Shown here one piece after another: positions 11,215 to 23,300 of a stretch of DNA of 64,000 nucleotides. Within the stretch, counting starts at the first letter, position 1. Every line of letters begins with the position of its first letter. Made by a program: the position numbers and the translations under genes. This DNA comes from Norana najaformis (Eukaryota > Annelida > Clitellata > Crassiclitellata > Hormogastridae): positions 18,828,361 through 18,892,360 of the forward strand of contig OZ029918.1 of the NCBI GenBank assembly GCA_964023275.1, read 5' to 3'. A model generated the notes under the pieces. The model was not told the DNA's origin. It made no database searches and saw only the letters and a program-made list of their open reading frames with translations.

Positions 11215-13240
11215 ATAACTATATTTATATAGCGCCTCTCACAGATTACAGCTGTCAAATGGTGATCCTAATATGTGCCCGTTTAGATATATTCATTGCT
11301 ATCTAGGTCGATGTCATGCTTGGTCAAGGGCTTTTATGGGTGCTGTGCTAGGAACTTGTCCACTGCCCAGTGTCTGTATTTCGTTGAACAACCTGAAACC
11401 CTTTCATCAGCCAAGTACATGTAATTACAACACAACATCCAACCGTATGCTCAAGTGTCCTACTGACTCATTTATATGCTTTCAGCGCCCCCTATTCATT
11501 ACGGAAACCATTAATTCCATTGAACGTCCAGTCCAAACTGAGAGATCGATACAGCCTGACAACTTATTGTCAAATATATAAACTGCTTGGCTAAATTTAT
11601 TCATTTGCACAGGCTTCAGTGTAGAAAATAACGTATTTGGCTTTTACCAGAAACTAAAGTAAATACGAGAATTTGCCAAGTACGTCGCTTTGAAAGTGTT
11701 TCGTTCCTTTTCTCATCTCTGTCATGATTGCTTGCATATGCGAGCGTGAATACTTGTTATATCATTTCACATGTCACCTCTGTTAAATGCTTGTTTCACA
11801 AATTTTCGTTCAGGGGTATAAACATAAACGATGTACCACTTAGGTCATTGTACTGAATAACTAGTTTTATTTAGCGCCTCTCACAGATTAAAGCATTAAA
11901 TGACGGATTCCAATAAGAGCCCGCTTTGGTACCCTGAGTGCAACCCTGCTATCTAGGTCGATATCTTCGTTGTACAAAGGCTGTGAAGGGCGCTGTGTAC
12001 ACAAGGAACTTGACCCCTTGACCACTACCTGTATTACGGGCAAACAAATCACCCAAGTACAGTACGACAGCCAGCTGGTGTATTGACTCAATTCCTTCAG
12101 CATCCCTATTCATCCGATAGATAATTTATTTCCATTGTATGTCTAAATAGATCGATGTATACAACCGGACAACTGACTGCGAATATATGCGTTGCTCGGC
12201 TAAATTTATTCATATGCATATGCTAACATTAAGTTTATACATAATTTCTTTAATCTTAGAGAGACCTTGTACAAACTAGCATGTTTGGCATTTACCAGAA
12301 ACTATAATGACCTTGAGAATTTGACAGTAACTTCTCTAAAACCTTATTGTTCTGTTCCCCATTTCTGTGCTGATTCCGCTTGACTGAAACCTGCTGGCAT
12401 ACACACTCATTAATTCAAATTAGCAGCATCTATTCAGACGGTAAACAATTCATTCCATTGAACGTTCTAATAAATAGATCTGCATACAGCCTTACAACCG
12501 AGTGTCGAAGAAATGGACTACTTGGCTATATTCATTAATAGGCACAGTCTCACATTAAGCTGTCTACAAGGGGCACTGAGGTATGTCGGTAACCCGTCAA
12601 TGATCGATGGTCAATGATCATGTGATTGTGGGTGCGACTCAGGGGATCCTAGGCAAGTTGTCTGCACAAATCGTGCCTCTGTCTCCAAGCACCATAACTT
12701 GGTACCGGCGTAAGCTGGGAAGTAAACAGCAAGAACTGCGATGTGCTGGATGAAGTCCTGGAAGCCAAGATTCGTCCATTGCCGGCTGAAGAGCCGAAAG
12801 AAATGAGAATAAGCATCATCCCTACGTCTCCCTTGTGAGATATGAGACATGTTACGTTATGTTCACATATAATTCTTTTTGGATTGGAAACCCTTGCTGA
12901 AAATAACAAAGTTGGCATTTTCCAGAAAACTATGAGAAATTAGAATATGCGATGAACATCTTTTCAGACGTGTTTGCCCATTTCAGACTGTTCATGATTG
13001 ATACAAAATAGCACCTTTCTTAAATGCATTTGCATCAACCAATACCACAATACGAAAGGCAGCTGCAGGATCTGTTGGCTTAGTGGCTCAAATAAATCAT
13101 TTCACCACGGTCGTCTCAGGTGGTAACAGTTCCACTGAACGTCTTTATAGATAGGCCTATAAAGCCTGACAACCGATTGCCGAATAAATGCACTACTTTG
13201 CTGTTCGGCTATATTTATTCGTATGCTTGTGCTTTCAAAG
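11215..13240. repeat. degenerate tandem array, about four units
   Basis: A recurring block contains TTTAGCGCCTCTCACAGATTA, CTATCTAGGTCGAT, CCATTGAACGTCC, GATCGAT...CAGCCTGACAAC and GGCTAAATTTATTCAT. Unit starts are seen at about 11215 and 11857. Partial units cover 12400-12550 and 13080-13240. The CAGCCTGACAAC landmark recurs near 11551, 12156, 12484 and 13158. In reverse complement the unit starts as an L2-type 3' terminus (AGAGGCGCTATATAAATA), so the unit may derive from a SINE or L2 end. Confidence 0.65.
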
Positions 13241-13972
13241 AGATTAATTGTAATTCCAGTTTGGTTAGTCCATCTATGTAAGGAGCATACTTGGCACTTC
13301 AGAAAACATGAACATTTAGAAAATATGAAGAACATATCATGAATAATTTTTCTCCTGTTTAGAATTTTTGTCTTGATTATGCAGGACTGAGTAAAATACC
13401 ACCACCATCGAATGCTCTTTTCATTAGTCATTACTTTAATTGCATAAAATCGACATGAAGCGCCACTTGCTACATAATTTTCATGATTATCTTGAAAATG
13501 GATGATTTCTTCAATAAATAAACAAGAATTATTAGGCCCAGCCAAGCAACACGTGTTGAACATAATATACAGTGTAGTATGATGTAACATAAATATCACA
13601 GCTTCCTTGTAAAAATCTCTCCAATTAATACTAGTCTAGCCAACTTGTCCTTGTCGCTGCTGATCAAGCGATGCTGCAGACATGTCGTGCTTGTGCCACT
13701 GAACATACACGTTGAATCTAGGTAAATGCCCTTCTTTAGTGGCAGGAAGAGGTAACAAAATATGAAAGCATAGGATGATATTTCATCGTTTATAAATCAC
13801 TCTTGCTGCAGTCATGAAACAAAATAAATTAAATTCCTCTAAAAGGTGACAATCTCTATATTGCCAAGAAAATTTTCCAGCAAAATAAGCTATAATTATG
13901 GCTCATTAACAAAAGTTTTTCAGAAGAATGCACACCTTCTTACAATATCCGTTTCTTCTGCAGCCATTTGAT
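13240..13972. other. unassigned AT-rich sequence in palindrome left arm
   Basis: A 165-codon antisense frame (13599 to 13102) overlaps the end of the tandem array and has no recognisable motif; it is probably chance. Nothing else was seen. Confidence 0.4.
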
Positions 13973-14059
13973 ATTTAACTGAAATGCATTTTAGTCTTAG
14001 GACACAGATGCTTCAGATGAATAGACATCAAATATCAATCACGCTAATGTTTTCTTCGG

Positions 14060-14107
14060 TTGTATTAATGTAATATGTTATATATTTTATATATATAATA
14101 TATATAT
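14060..14107. repeat. (AT)n microsatellite at palindrome centre, left
   Basis: AT-only tract into which the hAT element is inserted. Confidence 0.8.
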
Positions 14108-15260
14108 TAGGGCTGTTGATTAATCGCCGTTAACGCGTGTGATTAACGCGTTAAAAATTTTTGCGATTACAATTTTTAGCGCAACGATTAACGCGTTAAG
14201 AACTTAGTCTTTTTTTCTTGCTGTGAGCGCTTGTCGACCAAAATTAGCGTGATGAAAATTCATCTAGAAAATATTCAATGCTTGCCAGGGTCGACATTTA
14301 TTATATCTATGGTTGTTTGTTTCCTATTCTTTCGTGCTTTTTTGCATTCTGTAAATTCAATTGTGATATTATTATTATGTCTTATTATTATTATTATTAA
14401 ATTTGGGGATTACAAATTAGGTTTTACGTAAAGAATGGAGTCAAGGAAACTAGGAAAGACAATATTGGATGGACGTTTTATTTTTAATACAGATGACAAG
14501 TCGTTTGTAAGTATTGTAAGTGTTTAAATTAAGTACTGCCATATCAACTTGTCGTTGAACTATGTATGGCCTGCGTACCAGTCATGCGTTTACCAATACT
14601 GAACGTGATAAGACATCAACGTTATCTTCAGCAGATGATAAAACGGAACCTGCACTACGCCAGGCAACCCTAGTTCAGCAGCTGGAGATGTCTAAGCCAA
14701 TGGACCAGGGCAAATGCGAAAGCATAACCAGTGCCATCACAAAATAGTTTGCGATGAATGGCCGATCCGTCAACATCCGCCATGGCTAAAAAGTATTTGT
14801 CATCCCAGCAACGACTATCCCTTGTGAACAAATATTTTTTGCCAGGACACATTGTTCGTAAGAAGGTGGCATCGCTGGACCCAACTACATGTAATGTGGA
14901 TAAACTTGTTTGCATCAACAACTGGTTGCATTTAAAAGAATAAACCTTTTCAATCTACTTTAAACATTTTACTTTGGACATTGCATATAAATTAGAAATA
15001 TTAAATACTGTAAAATTGCAATCCAACTGGGATTGCTCATTTTTCTAACATGCGATTAAAATGCGATTAACTGCGATTAAAAATTTTAATTACTTTACTT
15101 TGGATATTGCATATAAAAGAAATATTAAATACTGTAAAAATGCAATCCAATTGGTATTACTCATTTTTCTAACATGCGATTAAAATGCGATTAACTGCGA
15201 TTAAAAATTTTAATCGATCGATTAAACGCGATTACAATTTTTAATCTAAATGCAGCTCTA
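14108..15260 (+). mobile_element. non-autonomous hAT element with ZBED-type transposase remnants
   Basis: The ends are TAGGGCTGTTGATTAATCGC and, at the right, AATGCAGCTCTA, which pair over the terminal 8-9 bases. The flanks are ATATATAT on both sides, consistent with an 8-bp duplication but inside an AT microsatellite, so weak. Subterminal repeats of GCGATTAA words at both ends are typical of hAT elements. The 1153-bp body carries two coding remnants (see 14562-14943) and an internal tandem duplication of about 120 bp (14965-15093 and 15094-15214). Confidence 0.75.
14562..14943 (+). pseudogene. hAT (ZBED-like) transposase remnant
   Basis: The first frame (14562-14747) contains ALRQATLVQQLEMSKPMDQG, the linker seen after the BED zinc finger in ZBED-like transposases. 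The second (14780-14943) reads MAKKYL, then after a frameshift IPATTIPCEQIFF, and then GHIVRKKVASLDPTTCNV... LVCINNWL. That is the C-terminal hAT dimerisation domain, with its usual S/L-PATT-PCE and NWL motifs. The whole catalytic RNase H-like core is deleted. It cannot encode a working transposase. Confidence 0.7.
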
Positions 15261-15370
15261 ATATATATATATTTATTACACATATAATATATATAATATA
15301 ATATATATAATATATATATATTACACACATATATATATATAATACTATATATATATCACACACACATATA
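15261..15370. repeat. (AT)n microsatellite at palindrome centre, right
   Basis: The continuation of the AT tract on the other side of the hAT element, with ACACAC interruptions. Confidence 0.8.
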
Positions 15371-15371
15371 T

Positions 15372-17805
15372 TTATACATAAATACAACTGAAGAAAACAT
15401 CGGTGTGGTTGATGGCTGATGCCTATTCATCTGAAGCATCTGTGTCCGAAAACTAAAATGCATATAAGAGAAAATGTCTCCACACATTAGTCTGTTTTTA
15501 CACTCATCCCTGTTCTGAAAACTTTCCCATAGCAGATTTTATGTTTATTAAATATAGATTTACAAAGTTATCAGAAAAATGGCTTGAATGGTGAAATCAG
15601 TGTCGTTGCATGTGTTACTGTGTTATGAGCTTTATATGGATAAATTTTGAGGTCAATGCAGTGAAGTAGCTGACTCATTGTGAAACCTGGTTGGAAGGGT
15701 GGCCACCGGACAGTTGGTGCAGCCCCGAAGTAAATCAGAAAGTTATAGAGATAAAAGCTATTTTGAACCCTGCAGTCCAAGAAGACAAGTTGATCTAAAG
15801 CACGCAAATGACAAAATGTCACTTTGCGGTGTCTTGTGTATTGGACCATCTTAGGGAATAGTCTTCAACAGAAGATTCAAATTTTTACTCAGAAACAGCT
15901 TGATACATGTTCAGCTTATCTAACTTTGCACTATTTTAGCACTTCTAGATAGCCACTCTTCATAGTGCTCAAAAGATTTTAAAATAACCAAAATAGAAAC
16001 ATACATAAGTCTTGGCCAGCTTAGCCCCCACCTTTTTGAGGCCAGTCCACAAGCACCCATGCTAAGTCAAGAGTAAACAACATGTTATGATGTTGGATTG
16101 CTGTGGAAGTGTATGCAGCAGTGAAGTCCTTAAACTCCAAGATCATCTGCTATAAGTAATTCATAATTGCTTATAAATGCACAGAAGTTGCTGGTTGCAG
16201 AATCCAGGACCACACTGAGCAAACTTCAAGAATTACCACTAAAATGCATTTCCCAGATTTGTTACGACACTTCATCAAAATGAAGCTCGTGATGGTTCAG
16301 ATTTGCTCCTAAAAGTCATCAAACATGCTTGTATCGACTTCTAATAACATAAAATTGCTTGCAATCAGAGTACACACCCTTTGACTCTGAAAACTGTTCA
16401 AACGCCTTTGACTCTGAATACATAGAAGTAAAAGATGACTGTGATACATGTACTTGTTTACACAATTCAATAAAAATTCCTTAGACGTGTGGTTTTCAGG
16501 CTGAAGGGTAATTTGGCCGAGGCACAAACATGACCGCGACAATCCAATTACTGGACTCTAATCTACAGACTACTTCCATTTTTCTCCGGGTCAATGTGAA
16601 ACTTTTAAGAAAATAGTGAGAAACAGTTTTGAGATTAATTGGGGGTATAATTATTTAGATTGAGGGTCGTTACATGAAAAATTAATGAAGAAATAAAAAA
16701 GTAGATTTATATGATTATTCTCTCTTTTATAAATTGGTAATCAAACCAAAATCTCAAAATAAAATCCGAAGGCCCAGAATGACCAGTAGGTGAGCTGTGC
16801 AGGTGGAGAAGCAAGTTGGAAACAATTATTGTAGAGTATGGATGTGAAGGACAAAATGTCAATCAACTGAACCAAGAAATGCCACTTTTTAAGCTTCCAA
16901 ATTTACATCCAACTTATCCCATACATACATGCTGTCCACTGCATACATACATACATGCATACATACATGCATACATACATATAGTCTTCCCTCAGACCAC
17001 ACTAGGTTAAAGCAACAGTAAAATTTATGTGAAGACTTGTTTCATCTGCTAAATCGGAAAATTTAACTAATTTAATCACTAAAAGTTCTGCATCACCAAA
17101 GACCTAATGGTTGGCCTTAAATAAGTTATTGTATCAGGAGAATTTAAATGTGTTCTATGCTGTTTGACCACGTATCCATATGCTTGCCAGTAAATTCTTC
17201 ACTTTTTTATGGACAAAATCTCCTGGGTAACACTGAAATTTATAAGTTCATCTGCATCGGACGAATATCTTCTTTCTAATTCTTCACCTCTTGTCTTAGA
17301 TTATTTTCAGCCAACAATCCTTGCAAAGGTTCACAAACTTACCCTTTCCTCACATAACAAAACTTGTCCCCTAGACACCATTTCTACATTTTTGTTGAAG
17401 GAGTGCTTTGATGTTCTGGGTCCAACCATCGCATCAATTTTTAACTTTTTACATTACATGAGGGTTCCTACCCATCTGTTTTTGCTTATGCCATGGTCTA
17501 TACTCTCCTAAAGAAACTCTCTTTCGACCCAGGCGACCTGTTTAAATGCAGACCCATCTCAACTTTGAATGTTATATCTAAAATTTTGGAACAGAAAATT
17601 ATGAATCGTATGTAAACTCACCTATCCACCAGCTCATTATTATCTCCCTCTCAGTCTGTATACCATAAGTTACATTCAACAGAATCCATTCTTCTTGCTG
17701 TTTGTAATGACATCATATACTCTGTAGATAAGGGAAAAGTGACAGCACTTGTTCTTCTTGACTTCTCTGCTGCTTTTGATATGGTGGACCATTCTGTTCT
17801 TTTGC
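15372..17805 (-). repeat. right arm of the large imperfect palindrome
   Basis: Reverse complement of the left arm, listed pairwise in the entry at 9475. Extra sequence without a partner lies at about 15935-16075 and 16270-16590. No working gene lies in the arm, apart from the L2 RT fragment entering at 17209. Confidence 0.8.
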
Positions 17806-18175
17806 ATCCTCTCCAGCACACATTTGGGGTTTCTAGTCCTGCCATGAACTGCTTTGCTACTTATCTCAGTCCATGCACTCAATCAGCGCATACAAATGGA
17901 AATTATTCTTCTAGATTTTGTTGATCTGTGGAGTTCCATAGGGTTCTATGGTTGCTCCTCTTTTCTACATTACACACATCATTGGTACATTACACTGGAT
18001 AATCATTCATTAGGATGTAATTTCTATGCTGATGATATTCAATTTACATTTCTTTTGACAGTTTGTCTTGTCATTTGTCTGTGCAGCTGTGGTCAAGTGC
18101 CTTTGAGGAGGTCCACTATTGGAAAGCGGCGAATAAACTCCTCCTTAACCCTTAAAAAATTGATTTAAACTACTA
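17209..18175 (+). pseudogene. L2-like retrotransposon RT fragment, sense
   Basis: Broken frames give LSSHNKTCPLDTISTFLLKE (17320), VTALVLLDFSAAFDMVDHSV (17735; the DFSAAFDTVDH motif of RT block 3), GCNFYADDIQF (18015; the catalytic YADD) and a final SLTLKKL. Stops and shifts between them make it non-functional. The part before 17805 is duplicated in inverse orientation in the left palindrome arm; the part after it is not. The 18120-18210 end resembles the antisense fragment at 55310-55470. Confidence 0.75.
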
Positions 18176-18494
18176 GGCACTCCACAGTAACTTAAGAAGT
18201 TTGAATGACTTAAATGCTTAAAGCAGGGCAACTCACTTACTGAGTTGGCTGATGCTATTTGCAACTTGGGCATTTTTTGGCATGCAGCCAAAGACGTTCT
18301 GTATGAATTTACATTCAACCCAGGGTCTAAAATAACGTTGGTGGCATAGCAGTAGAACATGTAACCGAATCGAAAATGCAGTACTGGAAAGCAGGTAAAG
18401 TGAGTGGCCTTAAGTCAATTTGCATGCATGTGTAATTCCAGCAGCCCCGACCTGACCTGCCTGTGCAAGATTTGGCAGTAACATAACAATACAG

Positions 18495-19640
18495 TGGATC
18501 TAATCTAATCTATTCTAAAAACTTCTATAGCGCCACTGTAATAATGCTCAAGGCGATGGTCGCTGCTAAAACAAAATCATTGTTCAAGCCAAAGTCCACA
18601 GTGAGTCCAGATCAAAAAGCCAGAGAGGAGTCCAAGTCACAGAGACAGCCTACAGAGGAAATGAGTTTAGGAAAAGATTAGTTTTAGTCTAGATCTGAAG
18701 GCCGAAGCAGACTTTGCCGAGCGAACATTTGCCGGAAGAGAGTTCCAGAGTCTAGGGCCAGCGACAGAGAAAGCACGCCTGCCAAGAACTGTTCTTGTCC
18801 ACGGAATAGTCAGATTTAGCTAGAAGACCTGGTGAGAGGAGGTAAGACTTGGGAGTCAGTACAGAGTGAAGATAGTGAGGATGGTTGAAATGTAGCGTCT
18901 TGAATACAATTAGTCCAGTCTTGAACATTATGGGCTTTTCTACGGGCAACGATTTTAGGATTGGTGATATGTGATCATATTTTGGAGTTTTAGTGATAGC
19001 TCTTGCCAATGTATTTTGAACTCTTTGAAGCTTCATCAAATTAGCTTTAGAAATGCCAATAAGAAGCGAGTTGCAGTAGTCGAGGCGGAATTTAAAGAAT
19101 TAAATTTAGTCAGTTGCTGTGAGGTTCCAAAAAGGAGAAACTCAGTTTTGGATGGGTTTCGGAGCAGTCTATTTTCTGCCATCCATGACTGAACTTGGTT
19201 AAAAACGTCAGATAATAGAGTGAGAGAGCTGGAGAGGAAATGTAGAGTTGAGTATCATCGACATAAAAATGGTGCTTCAGACCACTTTGACTAAGTAAAA
19301 CGCCTAGTGGAGTAGTGTACAAGTAGAAAAGCATGGGGCCAAGAAAAGAGCCTTCAGGGACACCACAGGTGAGTGGTATCTGGTCCGACTTTGCACCGCT
19401 GATGTAGACAGATTGAGTACAAAAGGCAGGATATGATTTGAACCAGTTAAGGGCCAGACTTGATATACCAAACCAGTGTTCAAGGCGATGGAGCAAGATA
19501 GTATGATCGACAGTGTCGAAGGAGGCAGATAGGTCAAGAAGAGCAAGTGCAGTTACTTTACCATTGGAAGACAAGCAATATAATGAGGCAGCCATAATAA
19601 GAGATGCAGAAATTGAAACACAAGGCTACTGAGTACAGCA
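18495..19640 (-). mobile_element. L2-like retrotransposon, 5'-truncated, antisense
   Basis: The antisense frame 19595 to 19110 encodes ALLDLSASFDTVDHTILLHR, CGVPEGSFLGPMLFYLY and HHFYVDDTQLY (YVDD catalytic box). A second frame, 19039 to 18752, encodes QNTLARAITKTPKYDHISPI and LLAKSDYS-type C-terminal sequence. The 3' end (TGGCGCTATAGAAGTTTT) is followed by an (AGATT)n tail at 18495-18520. Truncation near 19620 removes the endonuclease. A related copy is at 53100-53660. Confidence 0.8.
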
Positions 19641-19694
19641 GTCAAATAGGGGTGAATTAAGTAAGGAAAAAGAGTTCTTCAGTTCACGGGTCAA

Positions 19695-19800
19695 CTCATA
19701 AATGCATACATACAGACATATACCTACTCACTCATTCATACATGAGTACATCCATACATACATACATACATACATACATGCATACGTAGACATGTTTATG
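19695..19800. repeat. (CATA)n microsatellite
   Basis: CATA repeats with a near-perfect stretch at 19750-19785. Confidence 0.85.
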
Positions 19801-21340
19801 TATGTATATATACTTGCATATTTTCATACATATACTGTATTTGTAACCACAAATTAATATAGTTCCAGTTAAAAATAAACTTCAAAGACGCTGCCAACTT
19901 GACACACTAAACCACAGTTGAATGTAATAGTTTTCAACTGCTTTCAAAAAGAGGCAAAGGTGAAGCTCATGTCACTGTTTCTTAGGTAAATTAATTCAAG
20001 AAAGACCACATCGAAGATTGTGCGCTGGACCATGGAAGTTTCCAGCTGATAGGACAACCAGGTCACACATTTTGTGCAGCATAGCTAAGAAATTGTGGCC
20101 CGGGATGGATATGATGCATTGCTCCTATAGGAAGGGTCACAGCTTGCAAGCTGATCAATAATATCTGAAACTCAATGATTTAGTGCTTTATTTTGCATAA
20201 GTGGTCAGTACAGTTCCTCCCAAATGAAACTGGATACATGTCCAAACATAGGTATACTGTCAATCAGCTGCATTGCTGCATTCGTTGATCCGTTACTGGC
20301 AAGGGTAATGAAGTTATAACCAAAATTGAGTCACATTAATTCAGGTATGGAGGAAAGTTAATGAAATACCACACCACCAACATACCTGCATACATATTTA
20401 TGTTTGAAATACATAGATACATGCTAACATGCATATACCTACTTATATGCACATGTACATTAATATATACAATAAGTGTGCATTCCTTACTCTTGACAAA
20501 GCCCAACTCTGTTTATATCTTTGGCAAGATGAGGTCAAATATGATACCACTTGATTTCACGGATGTATATATGGCATCGTGCTAAGGAGTCTATCCATGT
20601 ACTTCAAACCTATGCCAAATCTGAGGTCATCTGGTTTGACAATATCCCCAAACTTCTGTAGTTCACTGGCCTGACAGTCTGCACTTCTTCCTCTTAACTG
20701 CCTCCACTTATTCATGACAGGATTGTCGTGCTCGACTTGCTACTCTTCCTAAAGCCCTAATTGCTGTAACTTTTAAAACTTCTTTTTCCCTGAATACAGA
20801 CTTTAATTGCATTACTGCCCTATTCATCGCTTACAAAGTCCAACAATAATCTCAATCTATCAAAACAATTAAACTCTAATTTCTCTTAAATAATTTGTTA
20901 AAGTAGTTTTTCTACTAAGAATTTTAAAAACCCATATGCAAAATCTGCTGTTTGGTCGCCATGACGCTCTAAAGTGTTGACACAAAATTATGCATTCATA
21001 TCAGTTCGACCGGATACTCATTCCGCGCATCATATATTTATGGCATAATTACAGAAACTCATTTGAACAAATTACTTTTGCCTTGGAAATATCCTTTGAA
21101 AAAACGGACTTCTGTGTCATATTTATATGATAATAAATTGTAAATAAAACAGTCTGAAATTATAACCGATAAAAAGCATCCTGAACCAAATAATGTAAAA
21201 TTGATTAACTAGAAGCAGAATGAATCAGCATTAATCTGCTGAATTGAAATTCAACTGTAGTATGAGATTATACATTTGATCAATTAATAGCGAGATTATC
21301 GTATTCATCAATATTAAACCTGTCTCCTTCCATGTAAAAA
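19801..21340. other. no gene seen; short dispersed repeat inside
   Basis: About 70 bp at 20210-20280 (CAGTTCCTCC..AAACTGGATA..TGTCCAAAC) recurs at 59128-59195. The stretch 20580-20850 has pyrimidine-rich, possibly old RT-derived sequence, but no motif I can name. Confidence 0.45.
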
Positions 21341-21457
21341 CCGAACCTTTTTGCCTGTCGATTTTGTTTTGACTGAGCACCTGTGAATAAGCTGGTTCCC
21401 GCAACTTAACTTTCGTTGGGCGCTGTAGAAATGTCAGGATTATGATTACAATTACGA
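21341..21457 (+). repeat. short dispersed repeat (SINE-like), copy 2
   Basis: Partner of 5536-5660: begins CCGAACC, contains GCCTGTCGATTTTGTTTTGA and ends GGGCGCTGTAGAA plus GATTACAATTACGAG. Confidence 0.55.
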
Positions 21458-21671
21458 GATAGTCTTAGGAGCGGCTCCGACTGTCAGCCACGGAACGGTT
21501 CAACTAACTAACGGCCTAACAACCTACCGGCCGGCGGGCGATGAATACCTGTCTGTCCTGCGTATATCCTTCGGATTGGGAATATCTGAACGCCGCGTCG
21601 CTTTCCATCTGCGAGGAACCATTGGACGGTGAGACAACTGTGTGCCATCGGCGGCGGATCACGTCGCCCAT

Positions 21672-21976
21672 CGTGATTCCTTATCCTTGGTGCTACGTGC
21701 TTCAGGAACTTCGGGACTTCAGAAATTGTTGTCTTTTAACTCTAGTTTGGAATCTGTTGGTATGGCTTTGCGTGTGTGCGCGAACTTGCCACTGGTGACT
21801 CTTCTAGTTGTCTTTTAGTTATTTGAGCCATGTTCACTTACCAGATACTGTTCTGTTCTTAATGACACTTAACATCATTAGTGACTTTTAACATCAAGTC
21901 TAGCGCAGTGAGCGCCACTGATTAGTCTTTGCTTGAAGAGGCGCTATACAAATTTAAAATTACAATTACAATTACT
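21672..21976 (+). repeat. L2-derived or SINE repeat with ATTAC tail, copy 1
   Basis: Matches 30433-30698. Shared words include CTAGTTGGGAAC/CTAGTTTGGAAT, GGTGACTCTT, CTGTTCTTAATGACA and, at the 3' end, GAAGAGGCGCTATACAAATT followed by ATTACAATTAC repeats. The terminus is that of the L2-like families here, so it is a 5'-truncated element or its SINE partner. Confidence 0.65.
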
Positions 21977-23300
21977 TACTAACTTATTTACTTACTTACG
22001 TACTTGCTTACTTGTTCTATCGAAAGGCAATTGTTCTGTGCAGGTATTATCATTACTTAAATTTTCTAACAACAGATCTAAGGAACCTCTATGCGTGAAG
22101 ATCCCAGGTTCGCGTCCTGATCGTAGATTATTTCAGAGTTTTAAATCTCGAACTAGTACGGTGCATGCACGGGGACCTTAAATGGCGTGGCGCCCATTCA
22201 AACGGGCAGCGGTAGGTGAAGGATCTCACCCGATAAATTAATTGCAAATTCATTTTTAATGTATAAAGGGATATGCCAAAGCGTGGCCTTTTTGATCTCA
22301 TATGTGACAACGCACATTACCATTTCTCTCCGAATAAGTAGCATTTTTGCCAAATTGTTGATTAATGAAGCTATCAATGTATGCAGGATCAAGTTTTTCG
22401 ACTACAAGTAGATGAGAATTTCAGGATTGCTACAGCAACTTTGAAAACTGCAGAAGATAAACTAGTCTGTCATAGTATTTTTATGCGAGTATTTTGACAG
22501 CCTTTGGCATGTTTTGCCATTATAGCGCCAAAGGAATTACAAGAGCAGCCTACTTAACATTCAGTATTATAATAAGGTGTAGACTTCGTGAGTTGGTTGA
22601 CACAAACAAATTATAGCTCTGATTTACGATTGGCTACTCGGCAAGATAAGAAGCGCATTATATTCATGAATAGGGCTACCGCCGTGAGGCTCTAAACATG
22701 ATGCTTGTGTAACATGGCGCACATGAGGCCCTAGTGTGGTTGAAAGTATACAAAGAGGAGCTAATGGTTTTAGAAGTAAAAGTTGTTATTAAGCACGCCA
22801 CTCATGAGTACCTTATTTTCCTAAGGTGCTTAGTGAAAATAGTTATATCTGCAGCTAAGCAATATTTGGCAGTGAAACTCGGAATATTAGTAGATTAGTT
22901 TTCAAAAAGGAATAGCGCAAATTTTCAAATCAAACAAATGTGTATATTTTTGAAAAAATCACATTTTTATAAAATGAGCGCGCATGATTGTAAGTCGGGA
23001 GTACTATCGCTATGGATAATTCTAATTATTATTATTGTTATTTTATTTTTTTATTCGAGGTACGTACGATTCCTCAGGATTATAAAAATTAGGGGATCAT
23101 TTTTCTGGGAAGGCTAATCTTTTTGCCGAAGGCTGTTTCATTGTGAAAGTTGCTGTAAAATGCGACTGCATCGAAGTGTTGGATGGCCATAGATGAGCAT
23201 TATTATTATTATTTTTTTTAATTTAATTTAATTTGTTATTGTTTACCAAGGTAAGTATTATCCCTTGGTTGTGCAGAGATTTCCGGAGAAAAAGAGAGAG
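21977..23300. other. AT-rich intergenic stretch, no gene seen
   Basis: Contains (ATT)n and (TTTA)n runs near 23020-23055 and 23200-23235. No coding motif or clear repeat boundary was seen. Confidence 0.5.

Larger units (their letters stand above)
9475..14099 (+). repeat. left arm of a large imperfect palindrome
   Basis: Segments of this arm recur in reverse complement and in reverse order to the right of 15260. The pairs are 9475-9890 with 17385-17805, 9945-10235 with 16995-17190, 10480-10690 with 16595-16760, 10700-10890 with 16080-16250, 10890-11085 with 15765-15930, and 13973-14080 with 15372-15470. TATG repeats at 10245-10330 pair with CATA repeats at 16910-16982. The left arm is longer because the tandem array at about 11,100-13,970 has no partner. 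Identity by eye is about 70-80%, so the duplication is old. Confidence 0.8.

Noticed and set aside
13102-13599. 165-codon antisense ORF
   Set aside because: It overlaps a degenerate tandem repeat and an AT-rich tract; no domain is seen and composition is that of random AT-rich DNA with Phe/Ile/Cys.
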